Shown: piece after piece, positions 29,738 to 38,551 of the stretch
Layout: each line of letters opens with the position of its first letter
Position numbering within the stretch: position 1 is the first letter of the stretch
From: Pseudorhodobacter sp. MZDSW-24AT
GTDB taxonomy: Bacteria; Pseudomonadota; Alphaproteobacteria; Rhodobacterales; Rhodobacteraceae
Direction: 5' to 3'
Length of the DNA: 64,000 nucleotides
Assembly: GCF_002794355.1 (NCBI RefSeq)
Contig: NZ_PGOI01000009.1
Span: 248,001 to 312,000, forward strand
The notes under the pieces: model-generated
The model's input: the letters and a program-made list of their open reading frames with translations, nothing else
What the model was told of the DNA's origin: nothing
Databases searched by the model: none
Position numbers and translations under genes: made by a program

Positions 29738-29755
29738 TGTCAGGGAACCCTGACA
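29738..29755. repeat. 18-bp perfect palindrome in the sigma-E intergenic region
   Basis: TGTCAGGGAACCCTGACA reads the same on both strands and ends 2 bp before the TGATCC of the divergent operon. Its position suggests a binding site for a further dimeric regulator. Confidence 0.6.
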
Positions 29756-29757
29756 AG

Positions 29758-29788
29758 TGATCCAGTTCCCAGCCGTCGCGCGTATACT
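29758..29788 (+). promoter_or_regulatory. Sigma-E promoter of the five-gene operon
   Basis: TGATCC at 29758-29763, 18-nt spacer, then GTATAC at 29782-29787. The first gene starts at 29815. This mirrors the rpoE promoter on the other strand. Confidence 0.75.
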
Positions 29789-29814
29789 GCCAAACCGTCA
29801 AAGAAAGCCGACCC

Positions 29815-31107
29815 ATGCCGTTTGAGACTCCCGCCGCCGCTTCCCGCCGTATCGCTGTCATTGGGGGGGGCATCTCGGGCATGTCCGCCGCGCATATGCT
29901 GGCCGACACGCATCAGGTGGTGCTTTACGAATCCGAACCGCGTCTGGGGGGGCATGCGCGCACCGTGATGGCGGGCAAGCGCGGCGATCAACCGGTCGAC
30001 ACCGGCTTTATCGTCTTCAACCATGTGAATTACCCGCATCTGGTAAAGCTCTTTGAAAAGCTCGAGGTGCCCACCGCCGAAAGCTCCATGAGCTTTGGCG
30101 CCAGCCTTGATGGCGGGCGCATCGAATATGCGCTGGCCAGCCTTGATACGCTCTTTGCCCAGCGCAAGAACCTCATGAACCCCAAGTTCATCGGCATGAT
30201 CCGCGACATCCTGCGGTTCAACAAGAACGCGGTCCGCGTGGCGCAGCCGGGCATGACCATCCGCGATCTGCTGGCGGCACTCGGCACCGGCGATTACTTC
30301 CGCGACTATTACATCACCCCGTTTTCCGGCGCGATCTGGTCCACCCCCACCAAGGGCATTCTGGATTTCCCTGCCGATGCGATGATCCGCTTTTTCGACA
30401 ATCACCGGCTTCTCCACACCGAAGGCCAGCACCAGTGGTACACGGTGCGCGGCGGCTCGGTGCAATATGTGCAGCGCCTTCAGGCCGCGCTGACGCGCCA
30501 AGGCGTGGATCTGCGCCTTGGCAGCCCGGTGGCGGGCGTGCGCCGCGAAGGCGGCATGGCGCAGGTGCGCGCCCATGGCGGCGAATGGGAGGCGTTTGAC
30601 GAGGTGATCTTTGCCACCCATTCCGACGATGCGCTGGCCCTTCTGTCCGACGCCACCGCCGCCGAGCGGGCCACCTTGGGCGCGGTGCGCTATCAGCCGA
30701 ACGAAGCCGTGCTGCATTGCGACGAGTCGCTGATGCCGCGCCTGCGCAAGACATGGTCCAGCTGGGCCTATGTCGAACCCAAGGGCGGCCCCGGCGAACG
30801 GATCGACCTGACCTATTGGATGAACAGCCTGCAACCGATCCCGCAGGATGATCTGCATTTCGTCACCCTCAACAGCAACCGCGCCATCCGCGAAGACCGC
30901 ATCTATGACAGCGTGACCTTCCGCCACCCCGTCTACGATGCCCCGGCACTTGCCGCGCAAGAGGCGATCCGCCGCACAAATGGCACCGATGCCACATGGT
31001 TCTGCGGGGCATGGATGAAGAACGGCTTCCACGAAGACGGCATCGGCAGCGCGGTGGATGTGGTCGAGGCGCTGCGTCACCGCGAAGCCATGGGCGTGCC
31101 CGCATGA
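29815..31107 (+). CDS. FAD-dependent amine-oxidase-like protein, sigma-E operon
   Basis: 430-residue flavoprotein. The N-terminal dinucleotide-binding motif is IAVIGGGISGMSAAHML, followed by LYESEPRLGGHARTV and DTGFIVFN. A C-terminal WFCGAWMKNGFHEDGIGSA segment is typical of the NAD/FAD-binding protein that heads the R. sphaeroides RpoE-dependent RSP_1091-1087 cluster. It is thought to act in lipid (fatty acid/furan fatty acid or cyclopropane) metabolism, not proven here. First gene of a five-gene operon with ATGA overlaps. Confidence 0.9.
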   Translation: MPFETPAAASRRIAVIGGGISGMSAAHMLADTHQVVLYESEPRLGGHARTVMAGKRGDQPVDTGFIVFNHVNYPHLVKLFEKLEVPTAESSMSFGASLDGGRIEYALASLDTLFAQRKNLMNPKFIGMIRDILRFNKNAVRVAQPGMTIRDLLAALGTGDYFRDYYITPFSGAIWSTPTKGILDFPADAMIRFFDNHRLLHTEGQHQWYTVRGGSVQYVQRLQAALTRQGVDLRLGSPVAGVRREGGMAQVRAHGGEWEAFDEVIFATHSDDALALLSDATAAERATLGAVRYQPNEAVLHCDESLMPRLRKTWSSWAYVEPKGGPGERIDLTYWMNSLQPIPQDDLHFVTLNSNRAIREDRIYDSVTFRHPVYDAPALAAQEAIRRTNGTDATWFCGAWMKNGFHEDGIGSAVDVVEALRHREAMGVPA

Positions 31108-31856
31108 CGGTGGACCTGATCCACGGCGAAACCTTTCACGGCCGCAAGGGCGCCGTGCGCAACAGCTTTCGCTACACCGTGGATTATGTGGCGCTGGATG
31201 CCGAGGCACCCGTGCGCGGCCCCGGCCTGTTCTCGCGCAATGCCCGCAACCTGACGGCACTTTGGGACGCCGATCATGGCGGCGCGCCGGGGCAGGGCCG
31301 GGGCGCGCCTTGGGTGCGTGAGGTGCTGGCCGGCCACGGCCTTGCCGCGCCCGCCCGCATCCTGCTGATGGCGCAGCCGCGCATTCTGGGCCATGTGTTC
31401 AACCCGGTGTCCTTCTGGCTCTGCTATGATGCGTCCGGCGCCTTGCGCAGCGCGATTGCCGAGGTGACCAACACCTATGGCGACCGCCACGCCTATCTGA
31501 TCCACCACTCCGATCAGGCCCCCATCACCCGCGAAGACACGCTGACCGCGCGCAAGATCTTTTACGTCTCGCCCTTTCAGCCCATCGCCGGAAGCTACCG
31601 CTTCCGCTTTGACGTGACCGACGCCCGCATCGGCATCTGGATCGACTACACCACCGAAGGCGGCGGGCTGTTCACCAACCTCACCGGGCCGCGCGTGCCG
31701 CTGACCAATGCCGCCATCCTGCGCGCCTGCCTGCGCCGCCCCTTTGGCTCGCGCCGGGTGCTGGCGCTGATCCACTGGCAGGCGCTGAAACTGGCGCTCA
31801 AGGGGGTGAAGTTCCGCACCCGCCCCGCGCCCCCGGCGGAAGACGTCAGCCGATGA
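31104..31856 (+). CDS. DUF1365 protein, sigma-E operon
   Basis: 250-residue DUF1365 protein. Family features include TFHGRKGAVRNSFRYTVDY at the N-terminus, RILGHVFNPVSFWLCYD and EVTNTYGDRHAYL. Biochemical role unknown; it is almost always encoded beside the FAD protein found upstream here. The start overlaps the preceding stop by 4 nt and its own stop overlaps the MFS gene, so translation is coupled throughout. Confidence 0.9.
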   Translation: MTVDLIHGETFHGRKGAVRNSFRYTVDYVALDAEAPVRGPGLFSRNARNLTALWDADHGGAPGQGRGAPWVREVLAGHGLAAPARILLMAQPRILGHVFNPVSFWLCYDASGALRSAIAEVTNTYGDRHAYLIHHSDQAPITREDTLTARKIFYVSPFQPIAGSYRFRFDVTDARIGIWIDYTTEGGGLFTNLTGPRVPLTNAAILRACLRRPFGSRRVLALIHWQALKLALKGVKFRTRPAPPAEDVSR

Positions 31857-33115
31857 CCCGCGCCACCGCCCCCCTTTGGCCATGGTCGCTCTTTGCCGCG
31901 ATGATCGCGGTGGCGGGCCTGCCCATCTACATCCACGCGCCCAAGTTCTACGTGGACAACTACGGCACCAGCCTTGCGGCGCTTGGCTTCACGCTTGCCG
32001 CCCTGCGCCTTGTGGATGTGGTGCAAGACCCGGCCTTGGGCTGGCTGGCCGAGGCCGGGCGGCGCCATCGTGCGCTGATGGTCTGGGCGGCGGCGGCGGT
32101 GATGGCGGTGGCGATGATCGGGCTTTTCGCCATAGCGCCGCCTTTCGCGCCGCTTGTGTGGTTCGCGCTCACGCTCGCGCTGCTGTTCAGCGGCTTTTCC
32201 TTCCTCACCATCCTCTTCTACGCCCAAGGCGTGGACAAGGCGGCCGAGCTTGGCCCCGATGGCCACCTGCGGCTGGCGGGCTGGCGTGAAACCGGCGCGC
32301 TTTTGGGCGTCTGCCTCGCCGCTGTGGCCCCGGTAGCCTTGGGCGCGCTGATGCCGCAGCCCTTCACCGGTTTCGCCATCGGCTTTGCGCTGCTGGCGCT
32401 GGCCGCCACCCTCTCGATGCGCCACGCCTGGACCGCGCCCGCCGCCGCCGCCGCCCCGTCCGAGGCAGACACCGCCAGCCTCGCGCTCTTCCGCCACGTC
32501 CTGTCCGACCCGCTCGCCCGCCGCCTCCTCCTGATCGCGGCGCTCAACGCGGCCCCCGTCGCCGTCACCTCCACGCTCTTCCTGTTCTTCGTCGAAAGCC
32601 GCCTGAACGCGCCGGGCTTCGAAGGCCCGCTGCTTTTGCTGTTCTTCCTGTCTGCCGCCGCCGCCGCCCCGGTCTGGAGCCGCGCCGCCGCCCGTTTCGG
32701 GGCCAAGCGCAGCCTGCTGGCCGCCATGGCGCTTGCCATCGCCGCCTTCCTCTGGGCCGTCACCCTTGGCACCGGCGATACGCTGGCCTTTGCGCTGATC
32801 TGCGCGGCCTCGGGCGCGGCGCTGGGGGCCGACCTCACGCTGCTGCCCGCCCTCTTTTCCCGTCGCCTTGCTCACCTTGGCCGGGGGGAGGGCGCGGCCT
32901 TCGGCCTGTGGTCCTTCATGTCGAAACTCTCGCTCGCACTGGCGGCGGCCACCCTGCTGCCCGCGCTTGCCGCCGCCGGCTTCACCCCCGGTCCCCAGAA
33001 CACCGAGTCGGCGCTGTGGGCCTTGTCGCTGTTTTACGCGGCCTTGCCTTGCGCGCTCAAACTGCTTGCCATGGCCCTTCTGGCCACCACCCAAACCGAC
33101 GAGGCCCGGACATGA
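31853..33115 (+). CDS. MFS transporter, sigma-E operon
   Basis: 420-residue transporter with about 11-12 hydrophobic segments, of the glycoside-pentoside-hexuronide/MFS_2-like type: early charged loop VDVVQDPALGWLAEAGRR and GWRETGALLGVCLA mid-sequence. In R. sphaeroides the matching gene is part of the RpoE regulon, so a role in lipid or oxidant-product movement is inferred. Substrate unknown. Overlaps both neighbours by 4 nt. Confidence 0.88.
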   Translation: MTRATAPLWPWSLFAAMIAVAGLPIYIHAPKFYVDNYGTSLAALGFTLAALRLVDVVQDPALGWLAEAGRRHRALMVWAAAAVMAVAMIGLFAIAPPFAPLVWFALTLALLFSGFSFLTILFYAQGVDKAAELGPDGHLRLAGWRETGALLGVCLAAVAPVALGALMPQPFTGFAIGFALLALAATLSMRHAWTAPAAAAAPSEADTASLALFRHVLSDPLARRLLLIAALNAAPVAVTSTLFLFFVESRLNAPGFEGPLLLLFFLSAAAAAPVWSRAAARFGAKRSLLAAMALAIAAFLWAVTLGTGDTLAFALICAASGAALGADLTLLPALFSRRLAHLGRGEGAAFGLWSFMSKLSLALAAATLLPALAAAGFTPGPQNTESALWALSLFYAALPCALKLLAMALLATTQTDEART

Positions 33116-33672
33116 CGTCTTTCGCCTTCCTGCTGATCGGCATGCTGCTGACACTTTCTTTGCTGGCCCTGTCGAAACGCTTCATTGGCTTTCGCGCGCA
33201 GCGCCCGGCCGATCTGGCCAGTCGTGGCCCGCGCTTTGATCCGCGCCAGCATCTCAACGGTCCCATTCTTTGCGAAGGGGTCATTTACGGCCCGACAGGC
33301 CGCGTCACCTCACGCTTTGTCGCCGATATGACCGGCAGTTGGGATGGCAACACCGGCACGCTCAGCGAACGGTTCCGCTATGACAGCGGCGCGGTGCAAG
33401 ACCGGTGCTGGACCTTGCGGCTTGGCAATGACGGCAGCATCCGCGCCGAAGCCGCCGATGTGGTGGGCGCCGGGCATGGGCAGGCCGAAGGCCCCGCCGT
33501 GCAGATGCGCTATCGCATAAAACTTGACGCAGATGCCGGTGGACATGAACTTGATGTGACCGACTGGATGTATCTGATGGAAAACGGAACCATCCTGAAC
33601 CGCAGCCAGTTTACAAAGTTCGGGGTGACCGTTGCCGAGCTGGTTGCCACAATGCGCAAAGTGCCGGGCTGA
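33112..33672 (+). CDS. DUF3833 protein, sigma-E operon
   Basis: 186-residue protein with an N-terminal hydrophobic anchor (residues 3-20) and a DUF3833 body: FDPRQHLNGPILCEGVIYG, FVADMTGSWDG and a C-terminal WMYLMENGTILNRS. Probably a periplasm-facing lipid-binding-like domain of unknown role. The ATG at 33112 overlaps the MFS stop, which fixes the start. Confidence 0.85.
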   Translation: MTSFAFLLIGMLLTLSLLALSKRFIGFRAQRPADLASRGPRFDPRQHLNGPILCEGVIYGPTGRVTSRFVADMTGSWDGNTGTLSERFRYDSGAVQDRCWTLRLGNDGSIRAEAADVVGAGHGQAEGPAVQMRYRIKLDADAGGHELDVTDWMYLMENGTILNRSQFTKFGVTVAELVATMRKVPG

Positions 33673-33695
33673 CCCGGATCAAGGAGACACAGACG

Positions 33696-34436
33696 ATGAG
33701 AGAGTGGACAGGAAAACGCTATTGGCTGGTGGGCGCGTCAGAAGGGCTGGGCTTGGCTCTGGCCCAGATGATCTCGCGCGCGGGGGCCGAGGTGATTCTG
33801 TCCGCCCGCTCGCAGGACCGTCTGGATGCGGCGGTCGCCAGCCTTGCCGGCAAGGGCCGCGCCGTGGTCTGCGATGTGGCCGACCGCGCCTCGGTCGAGG
33901 CGGCGGCGGCAGAGGTGGGGCCGGTGGATGGGGTGGTCTATCTTGCCGGGGTCTATTGGCCGACCAAGGCGCAAGAATGGAACGCCGAACAGGTCGAAGC
34001 GATGTGTGATGTCAACTTCACCGGCTGCGCCCGCGTGATCGGTGCAGTGCTGCCCGGCATGGTGGCGCGTGGGGCAGGGCATGTGGTCATCACCGGCTCC
34101 CTGTCGGGCTTCCGGGGCTTGCCCGGGTCCATCGGCTATACCGCCTCCAAGGCGGGGGTGATGTCGCTGGCGGAATGCCTTTATGCCGATCTGCGCGACA
34201 CCGGGGTCGAGGTGCAGGTGGCCAACCCCGGCTTCATCCGCACCCGTCTGACCGACAAGAACGAATTCACGATGCCCTTCCTGATGGAACCGCAGGGCGC
34301 GGCGCAGGAAATGTTTGAGCATATGAACAGCGACACGTTCAAGAAAAGCTTTCCACTGGTGTTTTCTTGGGTGTTCCGTCTGTCGCAATTCCTGCCGGAT
34401 TGGGCCTATTACCGACTGTTCGCACCGCGCAAGTAA
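33696..34436 (+). CDS. Short-chain dehydrogenase/reductase, sigma-E operon
   Basis: 246-residue SDR. The cofactor loop is VGASEGLGLALAQ, the catalytic triad is visible as ITGSLSGFRGL plus the YTASKAG motif (Tyr and Lys), and NPGFIRTRLTD follows. It is last in the five-gene set matching R. sphaeroides RSP_1091-1087 order, 23 nt after the DUF3833 gene with AAGGAG upstream. Substrate unknown. Confidence 0.9.
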   Translation: MREWTGKRYWLVGASEGLGLALAQMISRAGAEVILSARSQDRLDAAVASLAGKGRAVVCDVADRASVEAAAAEVGPVDGVVYLAGVYWPTKAQEWNAEQVEAMCDVNFTGCARVIGAVLPGMVARGAGHVVITGSLSGFRGLPGSIGYTASKAGVMSLAECLYADLRDTGVEVQVANPGFIRTRLTDKNEFTMPFLMEPQGAAQEMFEHMNSDTFKKSFPLVFSWVFRLSQFLPDWAYYRLFAPRK

Positions 34437-34443
34437 CCTCGCC

Positions 34444-34479
34444 GCGCGCAGAGCGCCCGCAAGGGCGTGATCTGCGCGC
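34444..34479. terminator. Hairpin between convergent SDR and rsmB
   Basis: Interrupted stem GCGCGCAG/CTGCGCGC enclosing CGCCC/GGGCG with a GCAA loop, in the 49-bp gap between convergent genes. No T-tract on either side; a bidirectional stop is likely but not intrinsic in the strict sense. Confidence 0.5.
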
Positions 34480-34485
34480 CTCTGA

Positions 34486-35742
34486 TCAGTTCGGCGCGCG
34501 TAGCAAGGCGATGAAGAACCCGTCCATCCCGCCCCAGTAATCGGGCCGCAACCGCAGCCCGCCTTGCGGTGTCACCCAGTCGGTCGGCAGCCAAGGCGCG
34601 GCGGGTGGCTCCACGCGCAGGTCGGGGTGCCGCTGCAAGGCCGCCGTCAATTGCGCTTCGCCTTCCGCAGGCAACAGCGAGCAGGTGCAATAGGCCAGCA
34701 GCCCCCCCGGCTTCAGCCAGCCCAGCGCCCGGTCCAGAAGCTGCGCCTGAAGCGCCACCAGCCCTGCCACCTCAGACCCGTCCTTGATATGCTGCAAATC
34801 CGGGTGCCGCCGCAGCGTCCCGCTGGCCGAACAGGGCGCGTCCAGCAGGATGGCGTCGAACGGCGCTTCGGGTTGCCAGTGCAGCGCATCCGCCACCACC
34901 ATCTGCGCGGTCAGCCCCGTGCGCGCCAGATTCTCCTCCACCCGCGCCATGCGCGGCCCCGAGATGTCCAGCGCCGTCACCTCGGCCCCGGCATCCGCCA
35001 GTTGCAGCGTCTTGCCCCCCGGCGCTGCGCAGACATCCAGCACCCGCGCGCCGGGCTGCACCGCCATCAGCCGCACCGCCATCGCCGCTGCTGCGTCCTG
35101 CACCCACCAGTCGCCGCTGGCATAGCCCGGCGCTTGCGTGATCTGGCCCGGATGCGTCAGCCGGATGCTGCCCGAGGGCAACACCGCGCCGTCGGGCACC
35201 GCCACAGCGCCCGCCTTGGGCGTGATGTCCAAGGGCGGCACCTCGGCCTGCACCGCCTCGATCGCCGCCACCACCTCGCGCCCATAGGCATGCACCAGCG
35301 GTTGCCGGATCCAACGCGGCATCTGCGGCGCGGGCAGGGCGGCCAGATCCACCGGATCGGGCAGCGCGCGCAGCACCGCATTCACCAGCCCCGACAGATG
35401 CGTGGTGCGCTTGCCCCGCCGCGCAAGCCCCACCGCCTCGTTCACCACCCCATGCGCCGCCGCACCTTCCGACCGCTCGTAAACCGCCAGCCGCAGGATG
35501 TTCAGCACAGCCAAAGGTGGCGCCTTGCGCAACAAGGGCCGCAGCACCCGGTCGATCCGCTCCAGCTGGCGCAACACCTGCGTCGCCAGCCGCTCGGCCC
35601 GCGCGCGGTCCGGCCCCGCGAGCGCCCCGAAAGCCTCGCCGCGCTGCGTCACCTGCGACAGCATCATACCTTCGCCCAATACGGCGTTCAAAATGCCCAC
35701 GGCGGCACTGCGTGCGGTCACGCTCTCGGGTCCGGCCTTCAT
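34486..35742 (-). CDS. rsmB: 16S rRNA (cytosine-5) methyltransferase
   Basis: 418-residue RsmB/Fmu protein. An N-terminal NusB-like domain (about 5-145) precedes the SAM-dependent methyltransferase with VLDVCAAPGGKTLQL, the catalytic-cysteine motif LDAPCSASGTLRRHPD and LAYCTCSLLPAEGE. It modifies a cytosine of 16S rRNA using S-adenosylmethionine. In many relatives this gene precedes the heparinase and purH genes; here those are 15 kb away. Confidence 0.93.
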   Translation of the reverse strand: MKAGPESVTARSAAVGILNAVLGEGMMLSQVTQRGEAFGALAGPDRARAERLATQVLRQLERIDRVLRPLLRKAPPLAVLNILRLAVYERSEGAAAHGVVNEAVGLARRGKRTTHLSGLVNAVLRALPDPVDLAALPAPQMPRWIRQPLVHAYGREVVAAIEAVQAEVPPLDITPKAGAVAVPDGAVLPSGSIRLTHPGQITQAPGYASGDWWVQDAAAAMAVRLMAVQPGARVLDVCAAPGGKTLQLADAGAEVTALDISGPRMARVEENLARTGLTAQMVVADALHWQPEAPFDAILLDAPCSASGTLRRHPDLQHIKDGSEVAGLVALQAQLLDRALGWLKPGGLLAYCTCSLLPAEGEAQLTAALQRHPDLRVEPPAAPWLPTDWVTPQGGLRLRPDYWGGMDGFFIALLRAPN

Positions 35743-35814
35743 CCTGTGGCATCCTCGTGTCTTGTCTCGCTGGCCAGACGCCGTATATCAAACCCGACCC
35801 ACAGGAAAGCCGCC

Positions 35815-35997
35815 ATGACCGACAGCGCCGAAACCCCCGATCTTCCTCCCGCCGCCCAACGCGCCCTTGCCGAAGCAGCAGAGCGGCGGCGGCAGGCCGA
35901 AGAAATGACGCTCCCGCGCGAACTGGGCGGCCGCAAAGGCCCCGAACCCGTCCGCTATGGCGATTGGGAGAAGAAAGGCCTCGCGATCGACTTCTAG
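35815..35997 (+). CDS. DUF1674 protein (SDHAF4-like)
   Basis: 60-residue protein with the DUF1674 C-terminus GGRKGPEPVRYGDWEKKGLAIDF in pieces: RELGGRKGPEPVRYGDWE and KGLAIDF. The family includes SDHAF4, an assembly factor that helps mature flavinated succinate dehydrogenase in mitochondria; a like role in bacteria is inferred. AGGAAAG lies before the ATG. Divergent from rsmB. Confidence 0.88.
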   Translation: MTDSAETPDLPPAAQRALAEAAERRRQAEEMTLPRELGGRKGPEPVRYGDWEKKGLAIDF

Positions 35998-36000
35998 GCT

Positions 36001-36378
36001 TCAGCGCAGCCGGAACGATGCGCTTTGCCCCGCGCCCTTGTCCGAGGTAAAGCGCAACCGGCTGGCATCCACCACCTCGACCAGCTGGCAATTATAGGGC
36101 ACCGCATAGCCGCTCCAGTCGATGTCACGGCAGAAATAGCCATCCTGCCATGTCCAGTTGCCGGTGATCCCCCACCCCAGCGCCGATCCGGTGATCTTGC
36201 CATCCGGCGTCACCCGCAGCGTCAGGTTATACAACCCGATCCGCAATTCGCGGTCTTTCACCAGCGACAGGAAGGCCGCCTTGTCACGCACCGGCCCCGC
36301 CGGATTGGCCATGGCAAGGGCAGGCAAGACAAACACAGGCAGCGCAGACAGAAACAGGGCAAGAATAACACGGCGCAT
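36001..36378 (-). CDS. Small secreted protein, unknown function
   Basis: 125-residue protein with a signal peptide (cleavage after LAMA) and a compact body containing LYNLTLRVTPDGKITG, WTWQDGYFCRDIDWSGY and a Cys pair (YFCRD and YNCQ). It looks like a periplasmic beta-rich domain seen in Rhodobacteraceae. I do not recognise a named family. Convergent with the DUF1674 gene, 3 bp apart. Confidence 0.7.
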   Translation of the reverse strand: MRRVILALFLSALPVFVLPALAMANPAGPVRDKAAFLSLVKDRELRIGLYNLTLRVTPDGKITGSALGWGITGNWTWQDGYFCRDIDWSGYAVPYNCQLVEVVDASRLRFTSDKGAGQSASFRLR

Positions 36379-36453
36379 GGGAACCTCTCACGCTGGATGT
36401 GCCCTTATACGCAGCCCGCGCGCCGTCGGTTCACTTGCGCCGCCGAAGTCTTG

Positions 36454-37263
36454 CTAAAGCCCCAGCACATCCATCATGTCATACTGGCCGGGCTTCTGAT
36501 CCTGCCCCCACAGCACTGCCCGCAAGGCCCCGCGCGCAAAGATGGCGCGGTCGGTCGCCAGATGGCGCAGCACGATGCGCTCGCCATCGGCGGCAAAGAT
36601 CACATCATGCTCCCCCACCACATCGCCGCCGCGAATCGCGGAAAAGCCGATGCTGCCGCGCGCCCGCGCGCCGGTGATGCCGTCGCGACCCGACACCATC
36701 GCCGCGTCCAGCGCCACGCCGCGCCCCTGCGCCGCCGCCTCCCCCAGCATCAGCGCGGTGCCCGACGGCGCATCCACCTTCATCCGGTGATGCGCCTCCA
36801 CCACCTCGATGTCCCAATCGGCGTCCAGCGCCTGCGCCACCTTTTGCGTCAGCCGCACCAGCAGGTTGACGCCCAGACTCATGTTCCCCGCCCGCACGAT
36901 CACCGCATGACGCGCCGCCGCCTCGATCGCCGCGATATGCGCGGGCTCCAGCCCGGTGGTGCCGATCACATGCACCGCCCGCGCCTGCGCCGCCAGCGCG
37001 GCAAACTCCACCGTTGCGGCGGGCGCGGTGAAATCGATCACGCCTTGCGCTTGCGCAAACACCTCCAGCGGGTCATCCGTCACCTTGACCCCAAGGGCGG
37101 CCCCGCCCATGCATTCGCCCACATCGCGGCCCAGCCAGCCATGCCCCGGACGCTCCAACGCGCCCACCAGCCGCGCCTTGCCTGATCCCGCAATCGTGCG
37201 GATCAGCATTTGCCCCATCCGGCCCGAAGCCCCGGTGACCACAATTCCCGGCAGGTTCTGCAT
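36454..37263 (-). CDS. dapB: 4-hydroxy-tetrahydrodipicolinate reductase
   Basis: 269-residue DapB, which reduces hydroxy-tetrahydrodipicolinate in lysine and diaminopimelate synthesis. Cofactor loop [30 protein letters not shown], and the catalytic [18 protein letters not shown] with its His and Lys. Length is standard. Divergent from rbfA with a 91-bp gap that holds both promoters. Confidence 0.96.
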   Translation of the reverse strand: MQNLPGIVVTGASGRMGQMLIRTIAGSGKARLVGALERPGHGWLGRDVGECMGGAALGVKVTDDPLEVFAQAQGVIDFTAPAATVEFAALAAQARAVHVIGTTGLEPAHIAAIEAAARHAVIVRAGNMSLGVNLLVRLTQKVAQALDADWDIEVVEAHHRMKVDAPSGTALMLGEAAAQGRGVALDAAMVSGRDGITGARARGSIGFSAIRGGDVVGEHDVIFAADGERIVLRHLATDRAIFARGALRAVLWGQDQKPGQYDMMDVLGL

Positions 37264-37320
37264 GGCGTTTTCCCCTTTGCTCAGCTGCTGTCCTGTAGCG
37301 CGTTGCCGCGCGGCGCAAAA

Positions 37321-37341
37321 GCCCGCCGTTGCGGGGCGGGC
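37321..37341 (+). promoter_or_regulatory. Leader hairpin upstream of rbfA
   Basis: GCCCGCC and GGCGGGC can pair across a 7-nt loop just ahead of the rbfA start. On the minus strand it is followed by TTTT, so it could also stop antisense transcription. The role is undetermined. Confidence 0.35.
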
Positions 37342-37354
37342 AAAAACAGCTTAC

Positions 37355-37819
37355 ATGGCCTGCATGTCGAACAAACGCACCTCCTCGGGCGATGGCCCCC
37401 ATCAACGCCAGCTTCGGGTTGGCGAACTCATCCGCCGCACATTGTCGGATGTGCTCAACCGCGCCGAGATCCATGATCCCGACCTGAACCGCATGTCCAT
37501 CACTGTGGGCGAGGTGTCGTGTTCCACCGATCTCAAGGTTGCCACCGTCTATGTGATGCCGCTGATGGGCTCGGTCCCGGTGGAAGAGGCGATTGCCGCG
37601 CTGGCCCGCAACAAGGCCGAGCTGCGCCACCGCGTCGCTTCGCAGCTGACGCTGAAATACGCGCCCGACTTGCGCTTTCGCCCGGATGAAACCTTTGATC
37701 GTCTGGATGAAACCCGCCGCCTCTTTGCCGATCCGCGCGTGATCAAGGATCTGGAGGCGTCCGAGGGCGATGCCGATGCGGAGGACGACGCCGACACCCC
37801 GCCCGGTGGGACCGCCTGA
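37355..37819 (+). CDS. rbfA: 30S ribosome-binding factor A
   Basis: 154-residue RbfA, a cold-shock 30S assembly factor acting on 16S rRNA helix 1. KH-like core: RQLRVGELIRRTLSDVL, DPDLNRMSITVGEV, TVYVMPLMGS and the terminal LDETRRLFADP. An acidic Asp/Glu-rich tail follows, as in other alphaproteobacteria. Two in-frame ATGs (37355, 37364) are possible and neither has a clear Shine-Dalgarno site. It begins the rbfA-truB-rpsO series. Confidence 0.93.
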   Translation: MACMSNKRTSSGDGPHQRQLRVGELIRRTLSDVLNRAEIHDPDLNRMSITVGEVSCSTDLKVATVYVMPLMGSVPVEEAIAALARNKAELRHRVASQLTLKYAPDLRFRPDETFDRLDETRRLFADPRVIKDLEASEGDADAEDDADTPPGGTA

Positions 37820-37821
37820 AG

Positions 37822-38547
37822 ATGCTGCGCCTTGCCGCTCTTTTCGCGCTCCTGTTGCCGCAGGTGGCGGCGGCAAACCCGTGCCAGACCGTCAGCTTTG
37901 AAGACATCAGCTTCACCACCTGCGAGGTGGGCGTAGAGGAGGATCTGCGCCTGTTCCACTCTGGCCCTTCGGGCGTGCTGGGCAGTTTCAGCGCGGTGAA
38001 CAGCCAGTTGGCGGCCGAAGGCAAGACGCTGGGCTTTGCGATGAATGCTGGCATGTATCACGCCAACCGCGCCCCGGTGGGCCTGCTGATCGATCAGGGG
38101 GTCGAACAGTCCGAACTGGTCACCGCCGAAGGGCCGGGCAATTTCGGCCTGCTGCCCAATGGCGTCTTCTGCATCGGGGAGCGGTTTTCGGTGGTGGAAA
38201 GCCGCGCCTTTGCGCAAAACCCGCCCGCCTGCCGCTTTGCCAGCCAGTCGGGACCGATGCTGGTGATCGGCGGAGCGTTGCACCCGCGCCTGATCCCCGA
38301 CAGCGACAGCACCTATATCCGCAACGGGGTGGGGGTCAGTGCCGATGGCCGCCGCGCGGTCTTTGTCATCTCGAATGGCCGGGTGAACTTTCACCGCTTT
38401 GCCCGCTTTTTCCGCGATGCGCTGGGCCTGCCGGATGCGCTGTATTTCGATGGCAAGATCTCGCGGCTTTATGCGCCCGCGATCCGCCGCAATGATCTTG
38501 GCTTTGCCATGGGGCCGATCGTCGGCACCGTCGTCAACAAGGACTAA
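37822..38547 (+). CDS. Secreted phosphodiester glycosidase (NAGPA-like)
   Basis: 241-residue exported protein with signal peptide ending QVAAAN and a phosphodiester-glycosidase/DUF2233 domain: [41 protein letters not shown] and the late [13 protein letters not shown]. The family includes the enzyme that uncovers GlcNAc-phosphodiesters in lysosomal tagging; the bacterial substrate is unknown. It sits 2 nt after rbfA and 4 nt before truB, embedded in a translation operon. Confidence 0.88.
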   Translation: MLRLAALFALLLPQVAAANPCQTVSFEDISFTTCEVGVEEDLRLFHSGPSGVLGSFSAVNSQLAAEGKTLGFAMNAGMYHANRAPVGLLIDQGVEQSELVTAEGPGNFGLLPNGVFCIGERFSVVESRAFAQNPPACRFASQSGPMLVIGGALHPRLIPDSDSTYIRNGVGVSADGRRAVFVISNGRVNFHRFARFFRDALGLPDALYFDGKISRLYAPAIRRNDLGFAMGPIVGTVVNKD

Positions 38548-38551
38548 ACCA

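Noticed and set aside
34444-34479. Hairpin taken as a small RNA gene
   Set aside because: It lies in a 49-bp gap between convergent genes with no promoter space; a terminator role is simpler.
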